This document shows positions 28,020-37,073 of a DNA stretch of 49,504 nucleotides, piece by piece. Below the pieces are notes generated by a model. It ran no database searches. It saw nothing but the letters and a program-made list of their open reading frames with translations, and was not told the DNA's origin. The stretch spans positions 1 through 49,504 of the forward strand of contig NZ_JAFSNZ010000023.1 in the NCBI RefSeq assembly GCF_017447225.1, written 5' to 3'. Within the stretch, counting starts at the first letter, position 1, and each line of letters begins with the position of its first letter. The DNA is from Methanobrevibacter sp. (GTDB lineage: Archaea > Methanobacteriota > Methanobacteria > Methanobacteriales > Methanobacteriaceae). The position numbers and the translations under genes are program-made.

Positions 28020-28226
28020 AAGATTAATCTCCTAAAAATTATTTAGTTTAAATTTTGAAAACTATCCATAGCAGTAGCTAAAAACACTACTTTACCAAAA
28101 AAATCAGATAGTTTTTGGTCTTAAAAAAAGTCTTTATAATCCTGGGGATGCCACTACACAAATACACATAATAATTACTATGTTTAAAGCAGTATTTAAA
28201 AATAATTAAAAAATAAAAAGAAGATG

Positions 28227-28409
28227 TTATTTTTCTGCAAGAGTCCAATAACATCTTTTTGGTGAAACAATTGTTTCATCCTTTTTTAATTCTTTCATAA
28301 TTTTGTCAACTTCCTTTTTCTCAACACCGGAAATTTCACTGACTTTAGTTGCATTTAACGGATCTTCAGAATTTCTGAATGCTTCAATTACTTTTTCTTT
28401 GTTATCCAT
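28227..28409 (-). CDS. Small winged-helix-like protein
   Basis: 60 residues. The sequence NKEKVIEAFRNSEDPLNATKVSEISGVEKKEVDKIMKEL (3-41) has the helix spacing of a small winged helix, then a beta-wing (TIVSPKRCYWTLAEK). It is common in methanogens and may be a stand-alone DNA- or RNA-binding domain. The single cysteine is at 53. Ribosome site GTGATATT. It has no obvious partner gene. Confidence 0.75.
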   Translation of the reverse strand: MDNKEKVIEAFRNSEDPLNATKVSEISGVEKKEVDKIMKELKKDETIVSPKRCYWTLAEK

Positions 28410-28478
28410 AATATCACTACAAATATTTTTTCAATTGGAAGTAAATAACTTTTGTTAATTCAATAGAAAAATTATAAT

Positions 28479-29732
28479 CTAAATAAACATCTGCATGTAG
28501 ATAACAATAGCAGGGATAATCAAAACACCCATTAGATGAGACTTACCGACACCAAGATAATGGGGCAACATCCCCATTGCAGTTGATGTAATCAAAGCCA
28601 GCATCATGTAAGCGAGTGGTGCTTGATAATAGAATATAAAGATAAATAAAATTACTATCTGAAGCAGAATAACACTAATAGATAATCTTTTATAATCCAC
28701 ATTAGCCATTAATCCAGAAAAGGAATCACCTAATTTTAATGCCAAAACCAAAGATACGGAAACCGCCAGAAGAGAAGCGAAAATATAAATCAATAAATGA
28801 TTTAAAGTCATATCCGAGATTAGATAGGACATGTATACTGCAATACCGCTTCTAGGATTACCAATAATGTATATTGCCATTAATGAAAATAGACAATCAG
28901 AAATATTCAATCCAGACGTTGCAAGCAGGAAATTTACCGTATCATCATCGTCATTATCGCTAGCCCCACTTGCAGCCTGGGCAATTACAGTTCCCTGAGC
29001 AGGACCGAAACCCGGTAAGAAACCCAAAATCGCACCAGTTATTCCTCCGGCAAAAATGCTTTTAAACTTATTGAAATCAATGTTTAAATCATAAAATGAA
29101 TTTTGATGCGGAAGTGTTGAATTATCATTCAGACTGAATAGTATGGTACTGATTCCAAATAATCCCGAAAAAGTGCACATTAATGTTACTCCAGAAGAAA
29201 TGGGTGTTTGAAAAATTGTCCAGCCAAGAATTCCCGAAAGTACAAAGAGAAGCAGTGACCATAAAAAATCTCTGTGATTGCTTGTCAAACTATATGTTAA
29301 ATAAATTGAAGCAAAAAGCAAAATCATCCATGTGAATGGTTTTGATACATCATGCAGGACAGGTAAAAGAATGTTGAATAACGGAAGCATTAGAATTGTT
29401 ACAATAATTGCTCCAAAACCTCCGACACAGACAATGCGGATTACTTCTTTTGCACGACCCTGCAATACCATCCTATGGCCCGGAAGTATTGATGTTACAG
29501 TTCCTTCCTCGGGAACTCCCAAAAGCATTGAAGGAACAAATTCAATTAGCGCATGAGCTATTGACATTGCAACCATCAATACGCAGAGAAATTCCGGACT
29601 TAAAAAGGACAGTAAAAAAGTTGATGAAGCAAAGATAATTGCTCCTGCAGTATTTACATGAATGCCCGGAATCATGCCGGTTGTTGTACCTATTAAAATT
29701 CCTATAAAACATGCAATTACTAACTCAAACAT
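28479..29732 (-). CDS. TctA-family membrane protein (archaeal DUF112)
   Basis: 417 residues, about 11 helices. GTTTGMIPGIHVNTAGAI near 16 and the second-half repeat GAILGFLPGFGPAQGTVIAQAASG near 232 are the two Gly/Pro-rich re-entrant motifs of the TctA family. Bacterial TctA imports tricarboxylates with binding proteins. Archaeal single-gene members lack TctB and TctC, as here, so the substrate is unknown. Both signature loops are intact. Confidence 0.82.
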   Translation of the reverse strand: MFELVIACFIGILIGTTTGMIPGIHVNTAGAIIFASSTFLLSFLSPEFLCVLMVAMSIAHALIEFVPSMLLGVPEEGTVTSILPGHRMVLQGRAKEVIRIVCVGGFGAIIVTILMLPLFNILLPVLHDVSKPFTWMILLFASIYLTYSLTSNHRDFLWSLLLFVLSGILGWTIFQTPISSGVTLMCTFSGLFGISTILFSLNDNSTLPHQNSFYDLNIDFNKFKSIFAGGITGAILGFLPGFGPAQGTVIAQAASGASDNDDDDTVNFLLATSGLNISDCLFSLMAIYIIGNPRSGIAVYMSYLISDMTLNHLLIYIFASLLAVSVSLVLALKLGDSFSGLMANVDYKRLSISVILLQIVILFIFIFYYQAPLAYMMLALITSTAMGMLPHYLGVGKSHLMGVLIIPAIVIYMQMFI

Positions 29733-29807
29733 GAATATTTAGTAAGTTAAAGTACTTTTTAAAGCTTGTTGAAGCCACTGCGGAAAATTGTTTTGAGTTA
29801 ATAACAG

Positions 29808-29818
29808 TTATATATAGA
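29808..29818 (+). promoter_or_regulatory. TATA box before the decayed zinc-ribbon gene
   Basis: TTATATATAGA lies about 40 bases before the ATG at 29859; the ribosome site CTGGTGATG follows. The promoter and start signals are intact although the reading frame is broken. Confidence 0.55.
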
Positions 29819-29858
29819 TACTCACAAAGTATATACACTAATTAACTGGTGATGAAAA

Positions 29859-29975
29859 ATGATAACCTGTTCAGTGTGAGGTGCGTTGAATGACCCGTCA
29901 AATGCCGTGTGTGAAGAATACGGATCCAACTTAATTGATGAAATGGAATTGAAATATTTATATGATGATGACTAA
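29859..29975 (+). pseudogene. Zinc-ribbon microgene with TGA at a cysteine position
   Basis: The frame reads MITCSV, then TGA (29877-29879), then GALNDPSNAVCEEYGSNLIDE and a short acidic end to a TAA at 29973. Intact zinc ribbons of this type read CSVCGALN...VCEECG, so the TGA stands exactly where the second metal cysteine belongs and the fourth is now Tyr. A one-base change TGT to TGA explains it. The promoter and GGTGATG site remain. I call it a decayed gene; selenocysteine is unlikely because Methanobacteriales are not known to make it and no insertion element is visible. Confidence 0.65.
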
Positions 29976-29985
29976 ATCATCATCT

Positions 29986-30447
29986 TTAAAATTTTTTTCT
30001 ATTGAAAATCAGTGATTTCATGGATAAATTAGATAATAAGCTTAATACTTCTTCACGGGACAAATCCAACTCATCACAAATCATATTGTCCCATTCAATT
30101 TCTTTTTCTTCCAGAAACTTTGCAGTTTCCAATCCTTTTTGAGTTAATGTAGTGATATATTCCCTTTTGTTATTTGGATTGATTTCACGTTTGATTAATC
30201 CTTTCTTTTCAAATTCGGAAAATGCTCTTGATACACCACTGCGGTTCATGAAACATGCTTTTGCAATGTCGGATTGGTTTACATTAGGTTCAAAGTAAAG
30301 TAGCATGAACATATAATACTGAGAATAAGTTATTTCTGTTTCTTTTTTAAGAAACTGTTTTAAATAATAATCGTGAGTTTCCTTAAGTGAAATCAAATGA
30401 TTTAAAATAAATGGTGAGTTATTTATAATATCTTCATAATTCTTCAT
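29986..30447 (-). CDS. MarR-family transcription regulator
   Basis: 153 residues. The winged helix spans about 36-105, with VNQSDIAKACFMNRSGVSRAFSEFEKKGLI (57-86) as helix-turn-helix and NNKREYITTLTQKG (94-107) as the wing with the conserved Arg. Dimerization helices lie at both ends. It probably represses its own gene through the inverted repeat at 30487-30503. Targets may include the nearby MATE/CAT-like unit, but they are 2 kb away and lack the same site as far as I can see. Confidence 0.88.
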   Translation of the reverse strand: MKNYEDIINNSPFILNHLISLKETHDYYLKQFLKKETEITYSQYYMFMLLYFEPNVNQSDIAKACFMNRSGVSRAFSEFEKKGLIKREINPNNKREYITTLTQKGLETAKFLEEKEIEWDNMICDELDLSREEVLSLLSNLSMKSLIFNRKKF

Positions 30448-30478
30448 ATTACCACAATTAATAATATGAATATTCCCA

Positions 30479-30503
30479 TATATAAATGTTGCTTAATGCA
30501 ACA
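30479..30503 (-). promoter_or_regulatory. MarR promoter with inverted-repeat operator
   Basis: On the minus strand TGTTGC-ATTAA-GCAACA (30487-30503) runs straight into the TATA element TTTATATA (30479-30486). The 6-5-6 perfect repeat sits on the TFB recognition region, so binding would block initiation. Autoregulation is inferred. Confidence 0.6.
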
Positions 30504-30546
30504 ATTAATGTCTAAAATAAAAAAAAGAAAAAATGTTTTGAAAGAT

Positions 30547-30816
30547 TTACATTAATCTTCCTACACCAGTAATCTCAATACTGGCAACACCTTCAATAGC
30601 TGAAACCATTTCTTCAACAGGTTCAGATCCGCCTTCACCATCTTCGGTGATGAAGTTTAAGATAATAGCTACTAAACCGAATGCAATTGGTTCTTCAGCA
30701 ATTTCGTGAATTTTAGCGCCTTCAGGCATTGAACTTTCAATAGTTGCTTTAATAGCCTCTAAGTCTTCTTCCGGACTTTCAGGCATGATTTTCATAGTGG
30801 TTAAAACTTCACCCAT
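30547..30816 (-). CDS. ef1b: Translation elongation factor aEF-1beta
   Basis: 89 residues, the whole length of archaeal EF-1beta. The ferredoxin-like fold shows VLTTMKIMPESPEEDLEAIK at the start, PIAFGLVAIILNFITEDGEGG in the middle (the FGL motif inserts into EF-1alpha) and VEEMVSAIEGVASIEITGVGRLM at the end. It exchanges GDP for GTP on aEF-1alpha. The ribosome site GGAGGAATTAAG precedes the ATG. The zinc-ribbon gene lies 18 bases upstream on the same strand; this pairing is conserved in archaea. Confidence 0.95.
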   Translation of the reverse strand: MGEVLTTMKIMPESPEEDLEAIKATIESSMPEGAKIHEIAEEPIAFGLVAIILNFITEDGEGGSEPVEEMVSAIEGVASIEITGVGRLM

Positions 30817-30834
30817 CTTAATTCCTCCATAAAT

Positions 30835-30996
30835 CTAAGGACCTTCGAATCCGCATTCGCATTTGTAAGCGTGACCAAAGGTACGGCATTTTTCACATCT
30901 TGCAATTTTTGCTCCGCATTCTGGACATTCGAATTCTACGAACGGACCAGTTAATGGGATTTCTTGTTTACATGAAATACATTCTACTTCTTTCAT
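30835..30996 (-). CDS. Small zinc-finger protein (HVO_2753 type)
   Basis: 53 residues with four CxxC or CxC motifs: CISC (6-9), CPEC (24-27), CEKC (34-37) and CEC (46-48). Together with one His they can form two zinc sites. This family, conserved beside aEF-1beta in Euryarchaeota, is represented by the studied halophile protein HVO_2753; the molecular job is open. GGTGATTAG precedes the ATG. It starts directly after the mfnE stop. Confidence 0.88.
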   Translation of the reverse strand: MKEVECISCKQEIPLTGPFVEFECPECGAKIARCEKCRTFGHAYKCECGFEGP

Positions 30997-31671
30997 CTAA
31001 TCACCTATTATTAGTGTGTAATCGAAATTGTAATCATTTATATTATCATCAATAAGAGATAAAACCCTTTCAGGATACATTCCATTTACAACATAACAAT
31101 TAGTCCCGAATTCAATCAAAAGAGAAGGCAACATTATATCAATTGATGATTCTTCAAAAGTTAGTAGTTTTTTCGCATCAATTTTACTAATGAATTTGGA
31201 ACCTTCTTCACTAGGTTCTCGGGTATATATACCATTTACATTTGTTACTATTAAAAGGTTTGCATTTAAACAGTGGGAAACATAAGCTGCAATCGAATCG
31301 GATGTGACATCCCATGAACATTCAAAAGGATCTTCTTTTCTTAAAAAATCAGATACGACAAAAATCGGTGTGAAACCATCATCAGATATTGTTAACGCAT
31401 CTTCAATGGTAAAAGCCAATTTTGCTGATGAAACCTTATCATTTACAAGTTTTGCAATGATATCCATACAATCAATAGCAGTGAAATGAGTAACTTCCTC
31501 AGAAAAGTTTTGAGAGGAGTCATATTTACGAATGAGATTTGCAAATTCTCCCCCACCAAGAATAATGAGCGAATCAGTATTTTCCAGCTTTTGAGCTAAT
31601 CTTATTGCATAATCTGGAAATAGACTTCCCCCAATTTTTACAACCTGTTTTATGATAATAATCACACCCAT
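30997..31671 (-). CDS. mfnE: Amino acid kinase-family protein, probable MfnE of methanofuran synthesis
   Basis: About 224 residues. The amino acid kinase fold shows VKIGGSLF near 11, LIILGGGEFANLI near 34, SWDVTSDSIAAYVSHCLNA near 118 and TNVNGIYTREPSEE near 142. The late VVNGMYPERVLSLI is typical of MfnE, which phosphorylates (aminomethyl)furanmethanol phosphate to the diphosphate in methanofuran synthesis. The start is uncertain: ATG 31671 gives an unusual hydrophobic lead (VIIIIK), and a later start is possible. It overlaps nothing and is tightly followed by the zinc-finger gene. Confidence 0.82.
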   Translation of the reverse strand: MGVIIIIKQVVKIGGSLFPDYAIRLAQKLENTDSLIILGGGEFANLIRKYDSSQNFSEEVTHFTAIDCMDIIAKLVNDKVSSAKLAFTIEDALTISDDGFTPIFVVSDFLRKEDPFECSWDVTSDSIAAYVSHCLNANLLIVTNVNGIYTREPSEEGSKFISKIDAKKLLTFEESSIDIMLPSLLIEFGTNCYVVNGMYPERVLSLIDDNINDYNFDYTLIIGD

Positions 31672-31710
31672 GTTTAATTGAAAATAGCCATCATTAAATT
31701 AATAGTTATG

Positions 31711-32049
31711 TTATAAAAGTTTCAAATCCCCAGTCACTTCATCGATAATTTCATCCTCATCTGGCCCAATGCCCAAAACTGTAACTGATGATGTAGGTAT
31801 CTGTGTCCTTCCAGCATCAACTACAAGATAATGTGAAATATTCCTCTGAGCGATTTGTTTTTTTATCTCCAACAATTCATCTAAAGAGCCCACTTTACAT
31901 ACAACTTTAGCATAAGCCTCATTTTCCCATTTTTTAATCTTTTCAGGAGAAGTTCTTTTGTAAGCTCCAATAGAACCGTGACAACATTGAGCGGCAATTT
32001 TGCCCTTACCCATTTTTAAATCTGTTCTTACGACCATAACTTGCTTCAT
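31711..32049 (-). CDS. pth2: Peptidyl-tRNA hydrolase, archaeal/eukaryotic type
   Basis: 112 residues, full-length Pth2. The N-terminal KQVMVVRTDLKMGKGKIAAQCCHGSIGAY carries the catalytic Lys-Gly-Lys and Ala-Gln region. AYAKVVCKVGSLDELL is central, and DAGRTQIPTSSVTVLGIGPD is the C-terminal signature with conserved Asp and Thr. It frees tRNA from stalled peptidyl-tRNA. It follows mfnE by 39 bases on the same strand. Confidence 0.95.
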   Translation of the reverse strand: MKQVMVVRTDLKMGKGKIAAQCCHGSIGAYKRTSPEKIKKWENEAYAKVVCKVGSLDELLEIKKQIAQRNISHYLVVDAGRTQIPTSSVTVLGIGPDEDEIIDEVTGDLKLL

Positions 32050-32149
32050 AAAATCACTTTATATGATGATTAATTAATAATATTATAGAAATGAAATTAT
32101 TTAATGTTTATGAAAAAAGTTAGTGTTAGAAAGAAGTTCTAACACAAAA

Positions 32150-33082
32150 TTATAATTTACTTGTAACCAAAAGCAATTTTTTTACAGTACTTTTATTCAA
32201 TTTACCTCCATTTCTAACATCATTAGCAATCTGTTTTAACAAATTTTCAGCATTCTCAGCACGATTAGTAACATCAACCACTTTTTCCTCAGCAGCCACA
32301 GCACGATTAGTAACATCAACCACTTTTTCCTCAGCAACCTGAATCCTCTGTTTTAATAAATTTTCACGTTTTTCAATATATGTTGTTGTCATTGAAATCA
32401 CATCATACAATTCTTCTTTCAAAAACCAATCATGAACACATAATTCAACAAGAATCATGTGACACAAGTTTATATATTCCCTGTTTTTTTCAGAAATATT
32501 TAATTTTGGAGTAATGGTGCATAGGTCTTTCATTAATTGCTCTTCATCAACATATTGGTGATTAGTTAATGGGAGTATTGAAAAAACGTATTGCTCATAC
32601 TCACTAGGTGTTTTGTTAGTTTTTAATTTATTCCTAATATTACTTAAAACTTCTTCACCATCAATGTCTGGAACATAATAATAGTTCCCATAATATGGAA
32701 GTTGTGGTGTTATCTGTATTTTATCAACAGATTTGCGGTTTTTATCAACAACTACAATTTTTTGTTCTATTGTTTCCCCATAGAACATATAACATTCCAC
32801 AACATACTCAAAATCACGATCCAAATCTGATTTAGCCAAAGGCTGTTTGTGGAATTCTATGTTGACATAGCCATACTCACCTTTCAGCAGTATATCCATA
32901 GATTTCACATCCTTACCTGGTGAAAATATTTCACTAGATATTACAGTATAATCATCTTCAGGCAAGTCAATCAATGGAATTAACGCATTTGTAAAAGCAT
33001 GAGTAGCTATTTTTAGAATTGAATCATAACTGTTCTTAATTTCATTATTAATTGGACGTGTTCTAATTTTTATCACCACCAT
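32150..33082 (-). CDS. Rpn/PD-(D/E)XK nuclease-like protein with coiled-coil tail
   Basis: About 310 residues. The nuclease core has Asp (SMDILLK, near 63) and a Glu-x-x-Lys motif (NIEFHK, near 76-79), the D-Xn-ExxK catalytic set of recombination-promoting nucleases, followed by DLDRDFEYVVECYMFYG. The last 80 residues are a coiled coil with two copies of AEEKVVDVTNRA-like 14-residue blocks. Gut methanogens carry many such genes. The start may be ATG 33082 (VVIKIRTRP follows) rather than a TTG at 33094. It stands alone. Confidence 0.72.
   Translation of the reverse strand: MVVIKIRTRPINNEIKNSYDSILKIATHAFTNALIPLIDLPEDDYTVISSEIFSPGKDVKSMDILLKGEYGYVNIEFHKQPLAKSDLDRDFEYVVECYMFYGETIEQKIVVVDKNRKSVDKIQITPQLPYYGNYYYVPDIDGEEVLSNIRNKLKTNKTPSEYEQYVFSILPLTNHQYVDEEQLMKDLCTITPKLNISEKNREYINLCHMILVELCVHDWFLKEELYDVISMTTTYIEKRENLLKQRIQVAEEKVVDVTNRAVAAEEKVVDVTNRAENAENLLKQIANDVRNGGKLNKSTVKKLLLVTSKL
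32257..32336. repeat. Tandem 42-base repeat in the nuclease-like gene
   Basis: Two identical 38-base blocks at 32257-32294 and 32299-32336, with period 42, encode 14 residues (two heptads) of the coiled coil. Perfect identity implies recent duplication and possible copy-number change between strains. Confidence 0.9.
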
Positions 33083-33351
33083 AGAAATTATCAATAAGTG
33101 AATGTCGACAAATCCAAATTGATAAAGAATTATTAGTTAAATCAAATATATAAATACAATAGAATGAGTAAAGACAAAATTACTGCCTAAGAACAATTTT
33201 TTAATGAAAATAGAATTTTTAAATGTTTTAAAAAAATTATAATGACTGATAAATTTTGACCTCACACAAATCATATTTTGTTAACCTTTAAAAACAATCA
33301 AATACATAATTTAAATATTAAAGATTATTTTTTAATTTAAGGAGATTATTA

Positions 33352-35130
33352 ATGACTCGTATTTCTATACTTGACAAGGACAGATGTCAACCTAAAAAAT
33401 GTGATTATCTTTGTATCAGTTACTGTCCCGGCGTCAGAATGGATGAAGACACCATCGTTGTAGACGAAGATACAAAAAAGCCTTTAATATCAGAACAGCT
33501 GTGTGAAGGTTGCGGTATCTGTACAAACAGATGCCCATTTGATGCAATCAGTATTATTAACTTGCCGGAAGCAGTTGGTGAGCCAATACACAGATTTGGT
33601 CAAAACCAGTTTGAATTGTTCGGGCTTCCAAGCCTGGAGGAAGGAACCGTGCTTGGACTTTTAGGACCGAACGGTATCGGTAAATCCACAATAATGAATA
33701 TCCTATCTGGAAACTTGATTCCAAACTTCGGAGACTTTGAAAATCCTCCGGAAAACTGGGACAGAGTAATTGAATTCTATAAAGGTTCAGCACTTCAAAG
33801 CTATTTTTCAAAATTAGCGAACGGGGAAGTTAAAGCTATTCTAAAACCACAGATGGTTGATCAGTTGCCGAAAGTTGTTAAAGGTAAAGTTAAAGATTTG
33901 CTTGAAAATGTTAATGAAAGAGACAAACTCGAATATGTCTGTGAAGAATTGCAGCTTGAAAACGTATTGGATAGAAAAATGGAAAACTTGAGTGGTGGAG
34001 AACTCCAAAGAGTTGCAATAGCTGCTACTGTTTTAAGAGAAGGAGATTTCTATTACTTTGACGAGCCTACATCATGGTTGGATGTATCCCAAAGATTGAA
34101 TGCTGTAAAAGTTATCAGGTCTCTTGCAGAGGAAGGAAAAAGTGTTCTTGTAATTGAGCACGACCTTGCTACACTTGATGCATTATCCGACAATGTGCAC
34201 ATATTATACGGTACTCCAGGAGGATACGGGGTTGTATCCGGAAGAAAAGGAGTGAGAATTGGTATTAATGCTTACATCAACGGATTTTTAACTGAAGAAA
34301 ATGTAAGAATTCGTAGAAATCCTATTGAATTTACAATCAGACCACCAACACCTGAAGATGAAGGAGATGCACTTGCAAGCTATTCTGACATTTCAAAAGA
34401 TTATGACGGATTCAAATTAAGTGCAGACGCAGGAGACATTTTCTATGATGAAATTGTAACTGCATTCGGTTCAAACGGTATCGGTAAAACAACATTCGCT
34501 AAAATGCTGGCTGGTGTGGAAAAGCCAACCACCGGTGAAGTGGATGAAGAAGTTACAATAGCTTACAAACCACAATACTTAGTAAGTGACTTTGAAGGAA
34601 GTGTGAGCGACTTTTTATATATGAATGCGCCAAGCTACGGCAGCAAAATATTTGAAAGTGAAATAATGACTCCATTTGCACTTGAAGATATGCTTGAAAA
34701 ACAGGTATCCAAATTAAGTGGTGGGGAACTTCAAAGATTAGCAATAGCTGCGACATTATCAAAAGATGCTGAAATATATTTATTCGACGAACCAACAGCA
34801 TTTTTAGATGTTGAACAGAGATTAATTGCTGCAAGAGTCATCCGTAAGATGGTTGAAAGCAGAAATGCAGCATCACTTATTGTAGATCACGATATTGTGT
34901 TTATTGATTACATTTCAGACAGAGCTATGGTATTCAACGGTACTCCTGGTCTTGAAGGCCATGCTTCAAAACCAACTGATTTAAGAACCTCAATGAACGA
35001 ATTTTTAGGTAATCTCAATATTACTTTCAGACGTGATAAAGAAACAAAACGTCCAAGAGTCAATAAATTAGACAGTTACCTTGATCGTGAACAAAAAGAA
35101 AAAGGAGAATACTATTACTTATCAGATTAG
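33352..35130 (+). CDS. abcE1: Ribosome recycling ATPase ABCE1 (RNase L inhibitor homolog)
   Basis: 592 residues. The N-terminal Fe-S domain has [19 protein letters not shown] and [19 protein letters not shown]1 has [19 protein letters not shown] near 104 and signature [16 protein letters not shown]2 has [18 protein letters not shown] near 373 and [13 protein letters not shown]. Both Walker B stretches ([11 protein letters not shown] and [11 protein letters not shown]) are intact. It splits terminated ribosomes into subunits together with aRF1/aPelota. GGAGATTATTA precedes the ATG. Confidence 0.97.
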   Translation: MTRISILDKDRCQPKKCDYLCISYCPGVRMDEDTIVVDEDTKKPLISEQLCEGCGICTNRCPFDAISIINLPEAVGEPIHRFGQNQFELFGLPSLEEGTVLGLLGPNGIGKSTIMNILSGNLIPNFGDFENPPENWDRVIEFYKGSALQSYFSKLANGEVKAILKPQMVDQLPKVVKGKVKDLLENVNERDKLEYVCEELQLENVLDRKMENLSGGELQRVAIAATVLREGDFYYFDEPTSWLDVSQRLNAVKVIRSLAEEGKSVLVIEHDLATLDALSDNVHILYGTPGGYGVVSGRKGVRIGINAYINGFLTEENVRIRRNPIEFTIRPPTPEDEGDALASYSDISKDYDGFKLSADAGDIFYDEIVTAFGSNGIGKTTFAKMLAGVEKPTTGEVDEEVTIAYKPQYLVSDFEGSVSDFLYMNAPSYGSKIFESEIMTPFALEDMLEKQVSKLSGGELQRLAIAATLSKDAEIYLFDEPTAFLDVEQRLIAARVIRKMVESRNAASLIVDHDIVFIDYISDRAMVFNGTPGLEGHASKPTDLRTSMNEFLGNLNITFRRDKETKRPRVNKLDSYLDREQKEKGEYYYLSD

Positions 35131-35198
35131 TATTTTCCCAAATTATTTTTTTACTAATCATCATCCTTTAATCCATATTTCTAAAGGAATACAAATTT

Positions 35199-35386
35199 CA
35201 AAAAATAAAAATTTATATTCCTATAGAAATATAAATTTTAAAAAATACAAAATTTATACTTTAATAAAAATATAAAATAATAAAATATAAAAAAATATAT
35301 GTTTATACGAATAAATATTTATATAAATCAAAAATAAATATTTGTATAGAAATAATAAAACTAAAAAAATAAAAATTTATATTCCT
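35199..35386. repeat. AT-rich spacer with direct repeat
   Basis: A 23-base element, AAAAAATAAAAATTTATATT plus CCT, occurs identically at 35199-35221 and 35364-35386. Between them lie related ATAAATATTTATA stretches. The spacer (35131-35425) has almost no G or C and no gene. It may hold the promoter of the ATPase gene at 35426, with TTTATATTCC in place of a clean TATA. Confidence 0.6.
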
Positions 35387-35425
35387 TAATAAATACAATT
35401 TTAAAAAATTTCTGGAGATAAAAAA

Positions 35426-36688
35426 ATGAAAAAGAATGAAATAAAACGTGAAACATACTTAGAAAAATTAGAAGATTACAAAGATTCTGATTTTGTAAAA
35501 GTATTCACAGGAATTAGAAGATCTGGAAAAACCAGCTTATTACACAGTTGGGCAGAAGAACTTGAAAAGAAAGGAATAAACAAAAACAATATCATATTCA
35601 TTTCATTTGAATCCCCAGAATATAATTCAATTGATAATAATATTGATTTAGACAAAATAGTTTATGAAAAAACAAAAAATCTTGAAGGAACAATCTATTT
35701 ATTTTTCGATGAGATTCAACAAGTAGATAAATGGGAAAAGAGCATTAATGGATATAGAGTTAGTCTCGATTGCGACATATATATATCTGGGTCTAATTCT
35801 AAATTATTATCCGGCGAATTAGCATCAATACTTGCCGGAAGATATATAAATATCAGAGTTTACCCTTTTTCTTTTAAGGAAATAATACAATATAACAATG
35901 AAATAGAAAATATTGAATTGACAAAAGAATCAATAAATCAATTATTTAACGAATATTATATTAATTACGGAGGAATGCCAAGTATATTACCATTTAAAAG
36001 TGATGAAAGTAGAAAAACCGCATTAGCCGATATTTATGATTCAATATTGCTCAATGACATTATAAATCGTTTCAATATTAAAAACATTGATTTATTAAAA
36101 AGATATATTAACTTCATGATGAATTCGATTGGTCAAACATTTTCTTCTAAAAAAGTAAAAAATTATCTAAAAAGTAATGATGTATACACCACACAAAACA
36201 CATTATTAAAATATAACGAATACTTACAACAAACCTTTTTCATTTCAAAATGTTCACGATACGATTTTAAAGGGAAAAAAATGATGAAAATAAAAGAAAA
36301 ATATTATCTAATGGATCATGGCTTTCATCATGCCCTTATTGAAAAAAATAGTGTATGGCGTCCTAGAGTGATTGAAAATATAGTTTATATTGAGCTTTTA
36401 AGAAGAGGATATAAAGTAAATGTTGGAAGATTAGGTGAAGAAAAAAAGGATAATGATAAAAATGAAATAGAAATAGATTTTGTATGTGAAAAATCCGGAC
36501 AATATATTTATGTTCAAGTATCATATACATTATTTTCAGAAAAAACTAAAGAAAGAGAATTTAAACCCTTTTTTAAGATTCCAGACAAATATGATACATA
36601 CATAATTACAACAGATACTGAAGATTTTTCATACAAAGGAGTAAAACATCTGAATATTATTGATTTTCTCTTAGGTGACGAAATTTAA
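35426..36688 (+). CDS. AAA ATPase with DUF4143 domain
   Basis: 420 residues. Walker A VFTGIRRSGKTSLLHSWAEE is near 26 and Walker B TIYLFFDEIQQVDKWE near 88. Sensor region DIYISGSNSKLLSGELASILAGRYINI near 112 and YPFSFKEII follow. The second half is the DUF4143 winged-helix plus nuclease-like fold, with IEIDFVCEKSGQYIYVQVSYTL near 350. Such proteins are widespread in anaerobes, often as isolated, horizontally spread genes; the function is uncertain (STAND-like or toxin/defence-related has been proposed). The gene is more A-rich than its neighbours. Confidence 0.8.
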   Translation: MKKNEIKRETYLEKLEDYKDSDFVKVFTGIRRSGKTSLLHSWAEELEKKGINKNNIIFISFESPEYNSIDNNIDLDKIVYEKTKNLEGTIYLFFDEIQQVDKWEKSINGYRVSLDCDIYISGSNSKLLSGELASILAGRYINIRVYPFSFKEIIQYNNEIENIELTKESINQLFNEYYINYGGMPSILPFKSDESRKTALADIYDSILLNDIINRFNIKNIDLLKRYINFMMNSIGQTFSSKKVKNYLKSNDVYTTQNTLLKYNEYLQQTFFISKCSRYDFKGKKMMKIKEKYYLMDHGFHHALIEKNSVWRPRVIENIVYIELLRRGYKVNVGRLGEEKKDNDKNEIEIDFVCEKSGQYIYVQVSYTLFSEKTKEREFKPFFKIPDKYDTYIITTDTEDFSYKGVKHLNIIDFLLGDEI

Positions 36689-36691
36689 ATT

Positions 36692-37069
36692 TCAGATTGA
36701 AGCAATTTCACTCAAAATAAATTTTTTAAGTACTTTAACTGCCTTTTCACCATCATCATCCAACCTAATTGAATCATTAGGATTTAAATCAAAAGCTTTG
36801 ACAACACTTTCCGCATCAATATTTTTAATGACTTCTATGCCTTTCTCATTTAATATTGTTGATACACAGTCATCACTGCATCCAGTGATTGATACAATTT
36901 TTGCATCTTCCAAAATAGATGCACAGTTATTCGGCTGTGCAGAATATTCTGTAATGCAAGCAGCAACAATATTATCATTGTCCAATGCTAACTCGACGGT
37001 TGCAGCTCTTACAACAAGTCCTAACGGACTTAAACCACTACATGACACTAATGCTATTTTATCATCCAT
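36692..37069 (-). CDS. DGC-type putative zinc-binding protein
   Basis: About 125 residues from ATG 37069, which directly follows the upstream gene stop. Cysteines occur in VSCSG near 9, AACITE, PNNCAS and SITGCSDDCVSTIL near 71-84. The GCSDDC segment matches the DGC motif family (PF08859 type), whose members are often beside aminotransferase or Fe-S genes and have no settled function. A longer start at 37096 would overlap the neighbour by 23 bases. Confidence 0.7.
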   Translation of the reverse strand: MDDKIALVSCSGLSPLGLVVRAATVELALDNDNIVAACITEYSAQPNNCASILEDAKIVSITGCSDDCVSTILNEKGIEVIKNIDAESVVKAFDLNPNDSIRLDDDGEKAVKVLKKFILSEIASI

Positions 37070-37073
37070 AATA

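Noticed and set aside
29877-29879. TGA as a selenocysteine codon
   Set aside because: Methanobacteriales are not known to use selenocysteine, no stem-loop of that kind is visible, and a second metal cysteine of the same protein is also lost, which fits decay.
35131-35425. CRISPR-like array in the AT-rich spacer
   Set aside because: Only one 23-base element is repeated exactly, spacing is irregular and no cas genes are nearby.
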